A stretch of DNA of 25,689 nt from Solirubrobacterales bacterium. Lineage in GTDB: Bacteria > Actinomycetota > Thermoleophilia > Solirubrobacterales > Solirubrobacteraceae. The stretch covers positions 4,963 to 30,651 of the forward strand of contig PLYX01000061.1 of assembly GCA_003151895.1 (NCBI GenBank), written 5' to 3'. Both the position numbers and the translations under genes were made by a program. The first letter of the stretch is position 1, and every line of letters starts with the position of its first letter. The notes under the pieces are model-generated. The model was not told the DNA's origin, searched no databases, and saw only the letters and a list, made by a program, of their open reading frames with translations. Below are positions 23,570 to 25,689 of this stretch, piece after piece.

Positions 23570-23626
23570 GCCACACGCTGCGGACCCCACCGCTCGTTTG
23601 AGGTTGCAATCTGTGATCTCAAAGCC
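23570..23626 (-). pseudogene. ORF6N gene fragment
   Basis: Upstream of the intact ORF6N gene, one frame reads ALRSQIATSNERWG, matching the family block ALRSQSATSKEGRGG. At DNA level 23597-23626 matches 23311-23340 at 25 of 30 positions. It is a leftover of a second ORF6N gene at the cassette boundary. Confidence 0.55.
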
Positions 23627-23699
23627 CGGCTGCGGGACGGAACCGGGCAACATCAAAGTAAGCATCTCGGGTCGCGTCCGCGTGGGCCGGCGCGACCGC

Positions 23700-24335
23700 C
23701 TACGACGTCTTGAACGTCAAGTCTTCCCCCTTGGCCGTGCCGGCCGCGTTCGTCGCCGAGATCCTGAAGTGGTATTCGGTGTTCGCGGCGAGGCCCGCCG
23801 CGATCGACGCGGACACCGCCACCGGGCTCGACCCGGACCCCGGCAGCGATTTGCACGGCGCTTTCGACCCGTAGCTGGTGCTCGTGCCGTATTCGAACTC
23901 GCATTCGGTGACGTCATACAGCGAGGTCTGGCCGAGATGGCCGTAGAGCGTGGCCGCCGGGTAGCCGACTCCCCCGCTGCCACCGGCGAGCGCGTAGATC
24001 GAGCTGATCAGCGGCGAGGACAGCGAGGTGCCGCCGATCGTGACCCAGCCTTCGCCGATGCCCCCTTCTTCGCAGGATTTGCCGCAGTCATAGCTGTCGT
24101 AGATGTCAAAGCCCGTGTACGGGTCGGCGACCGCCGCGACGTCGTTGTCGAGCCGTTTTGTCCCGCACGCGGTGTTCGCCCAGCCCGGCACGTTCTGTTG
24201 CCACGAGGGGGCGGTGAACAGGGTGCTGCATCCGCCGCCGGTCGCGCTGAACTGTTTGAATTCTTCTTCGCGTGAAGGACGACCGCTGTCGTTCCACACC
24301 GACTCGCTTTCACGCGTGCCGTTCGTCTTGAGTTT
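23700..24335 (-). pseudogene. S53 (sedolisin) peptidase Ser-half fragment fused to an FN3-like segment, copy 3
   Basis: This is the longest Ser-half copy. From a point just after an in-frame stop it reads KTNGTRESESVWNDSGRPSR, then FKQFSATGGGCSTLFTAPSWQQNV, ADPYTGFDIYDS and GGTSLSSPL with the catalytic Ser, then joins the FN3-like segment at the same LYDVT/ECEFEYG junction as copy 1. It is nearly identical to copy 1 over about 465 bp. The first in-frame ATG (MWNDSGR, 24299) differs from the family GTG-Trp context (SVWND) only if read in another frame, so a real start is doubtful. There is no prodomain or signal peptide. Confidence 0.68.
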
Positions 24336-24436
24336 TTATAGGTCTGCTTCGATCTTCGGTCATCGTGGCAATAATCAGCGATACGGACGTATCGTCGATG
24401 AACAGGGGTGGATGGTGAGAGGGGTGTGGTTATGTT

Positions 24437-24499
24437 GGGTCGCATCCGCGCAGGCCGTGGCGTATCCAACAGTCGTGGGTGCGGAGCGTCCTGCTCCGC
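24437..24499. repeat. REP-like hairpin element, copy C
   Basis: GGGTCGCATCCGCGCAGG (24437-24454) is followed by CGTATCC and the hairpin GCGGAGC-GTCCT-GCTCCGC (24481-24499). The remainder of 24336-24637 holds no gene; bases 24336-24436 separate the element from S53 copy 3. Confidence 0.75.
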
Positions 24500-24637
24500 G
24501 TCCGGGGTGGCGTGCACGGACCAGGGACGGCCGGGGAGTCAGACGACCGGGCTGATCCGGGGCACGCACTGACGATCGTGGCGAAACGTTCGTCGAGGGG
24601 GTGTACGGCGTAAACTTAGACTGTCTCCGCCGGAGAG

Positions 24638-25453
24638 TCAGATTGCCAGCGGGACGAGGCGGTCGGCGAGCTGGGCGTCCATGTTCGTAGCGTCGTGGTG
24701 GCGCGTCGTCAACAGCGTGATACCGACGGCCTCAGCCTCGACGCGCGTGGCGTCCTCCCAGTCGGCGAACCATCCGAGCACTTGGTCGCTGGGCTGGCCT
24801 ATGCTCAGCACGTGGAGGCGCACAGCGACGGGCTTCAGTCGCGTGCCCTCCTCGATCTGCAGACCCAGGCGCCAAAGCTGGGCCCAGACCGGCCGTGACT
24901 TTCCCTTGTTGTTGGACTTGCGCTTGCCGATCAGGTGGATGACGGTGTCGACCAGCTCGTTGGCCAGCGCGGCTCGCGCGCGTCGGGTGCCGAGGAGCCG
25001 CCCGAAGGCGTTCTCCTGTTCCTCGGTCGCGAAGCCGCGGATCGGCACGCGTCCGGCAAGCAGGCTCTTCTCCAGTGGCAGCTCGATGCGCAGGTCTGCG
25101 ACGAGGTGCTTGCCAGCCGGCCCCGTCAGCTCGACGAGGTATGCCTTTCGCGGCGGCTCGTCGTCGTCCAGTGGATACACAGGGCTGACCTGGATCCAAG
25201 GCTGCGTAGGCGTGCCCTGCTCATTGATGTCGCAGGTCTGGGTCGTGATGATCCCGTAGGGCGGTGCGTCGTCGGGATGCACCTCGTGCACCTGCGACTC
25301 TTCCTCGGCGGGCCCACCGGCGTCGAAGATTTCGATTGTCGCGTGCCGGCCGTAGAAGAACGGCGGGCGCTCGATGAGATCACCCTGTCGGAAGTGTGCG
25401 AGCGCCTCGGCGACCTCCGGCGGCCAGGGTGCCTTGATGTGGCGATCGATCAC
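24638..25453 (-). CDS. Protein of unknown function, possibly the partner of an antitoxin-like gene
   Basis: A 271-residue soluble protein from a GTG start that overlaps the upstream stop as GTGA. I do not recognise the family. Visible features: FRQGDLIERPPFFYG near the start, the block PYGIITTQTCDINEQGTPTQPWIQVSPVYPLDD, and a basic segment IGKRKSNNKGKSRPVWAQLW near residue 180. No signal peptide or membrane helix is seen. The PYGIITTQTCDI ... QVxPV block recalls hypothetical proteins from defence and toxin-antitoxin neighbourhoods, but this is only an impression. It is clearly translated together with the DUF2384-like gene. Confidence 0.75.
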   Translation of the reverse strand: MIDRHIKAPWPPEVAEALAHFRQGDLIERPPFFYGRHATIEIFDAGGPAEEESQVHEVHPDDAPPYGIITTQTCDINEQGTPTQPWIQVSPVYPLDDDEPPRKAYLVELTGPAGKHLVADLRIELPLEKSLLAGRVPIRGFATEEQENAFGRLLGTRRARAALANELVDTVIHLIGKRKSNNKGKSRPVWAQLWRLGLQIEEGTRLKPVAVRLHVLSIGQPSDQVLGWFADWEDATRVEAEAVGITLLTTRHHDATNMDAQLADRLVPLAI

Positions 25454-25689
25454 CGCCGCTGGGGGCCGTGGCGGCGGACGCGCCGCGGTGTCTCCGCCGC
25501 CGCGGGGTCGGGTGCGTGGGTCGCCGCCGCGTCGTTGTCGACCCAGGTGTCCAAGCGGGACGGCACCGCGGCATCAAAGATCACCGCCTCGGCGCGATCG
25601 TCCGCCGCCGCGACATTGCCGGAGCGGATGAGCTCCAGTGGCGAGGGCGTCCCGCGTCCCAGCCAGCGGCGCGCCTCGTCGGTGCCGAG
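25450..25689 (-). CDS. MbcA/ParS (DUF2384)-like antitoxin, C-terminal part
   Basis: 79 residues are visible, open at the window edge, so the start lies outside. The segment EARRWLGRGTPSPLELIRSGN resembles the toxin-binding domain of MbcA/ParS/Xre antitoxins (WL ... G.tPLELI.sG). A Pro/Ala/Arg-rich tail (AAETPRRVRRHGPQRR) follows. Its stop overlaps the GTG start of the downstream gene by 4 bp, the usual layout of a toxin-antitoxin pair. The normal partners of such antitoxins are RES-domain toxins; the gene here is not recognisably RES. Confidence 0.6.
   Translation of the reverse strand, partial: LGTDEARRWLGRGTPSPLELIRSGNVAAADDRAEAVIFDAAVPSRLDTWVDNDAAATHAPDPAAAETPRRVRRHGPQRR

Noticed and set aside
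24619..24640. Hairpin TCTCCG-C-CGGAGA as a terminator of the 24638 gene
   Set aside because: The loop is a single base and there is no T-tract on the minus strand; it also overlaps the stop codon.

Overview
The window is high-GC DNA with tightly packed genes, GTG/TTG starts and many 4-bp start/stop overlaps. The gene set (B12-dependent ribonucleotide reductase, CtaG-type oxidase assembly factor, DUF2600 terpene-cyclase-like protein, PadR-controlled FtsX/MacB-like ABC exporter, sedolisin fragments with a fibronectin-III-like tail) suggests a soil-type actinomycetote, most likely class Thermoleophilia (Solirubrobacterales). That placement is inferred from gene content; no rRNA or tRNA gene was found.

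Positions 1-8600 look like ordinary chromosome: the 3' part of nrdJ, a DUF433-like small protein, ctaG, a lipoprotein-like polysaccharide deacetylase with altered metal ligands, an HU protein, a decayed heme A synthase-like N-terminus, a Sfp-type phosphopantetheinyl transferase followed by a SAM methyltransferase with a repeat-expanded glycine loop, RmlC with a duplicated tail remnant, and an IclR regulator.

Positions 8683-14403 are one minus-strand operon: padR, a degenerate ABC ATPase, a canonical ABC ATPase, a long FtsX-type permease and a DUF2600 (tetraprenyl-beta-curcumene-synthase-like) protein. The first four genes overlap by 4 bp each and the last follows after 6 bp, so it reads as a regulated exporter with a linked isoprenoid enzyme.

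Positions 14600-20200 are an accessory island: a frameshifted small gene, a P-loop ATPase with a C-terminal winged helix, a C-terminally truncated DUF1016/YhcG nuclease-like protein, a nucleotide-sugar dehydrogenase remnant, and two AAA/DUF4143 ATPases with C-terminal PD-(D/E)XK-like modules. The P-loop ATPase and both DUF4143 genes have short direct repeats right at their 5' ends (10-, 22- and 23-bp periods), and another repeat pair lies upstream of the DUF1016 gene; these look like operator arrays.

Positions 20200-24540 are the most unusual part. Three fragments of S53 (sedolisin) peptidase genes, each ending in a nearly identical fibronectin-III-like segment and each preceded by a REP-like hairpin element, alternate with unrelated mobile/defence-type genes (DUF3800, ORF6N). 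One fragment holds the Glu/Asp/Asp catalytic half and the other two hold the Ser half. The array reads as a repeat-bounded cassette region or a recombination scar. The window ends in a two-gene operon: an MbcA/ParS (DUF2384)-like antitoxin C-terminus overlapping a 271-residue protein of unknown function.
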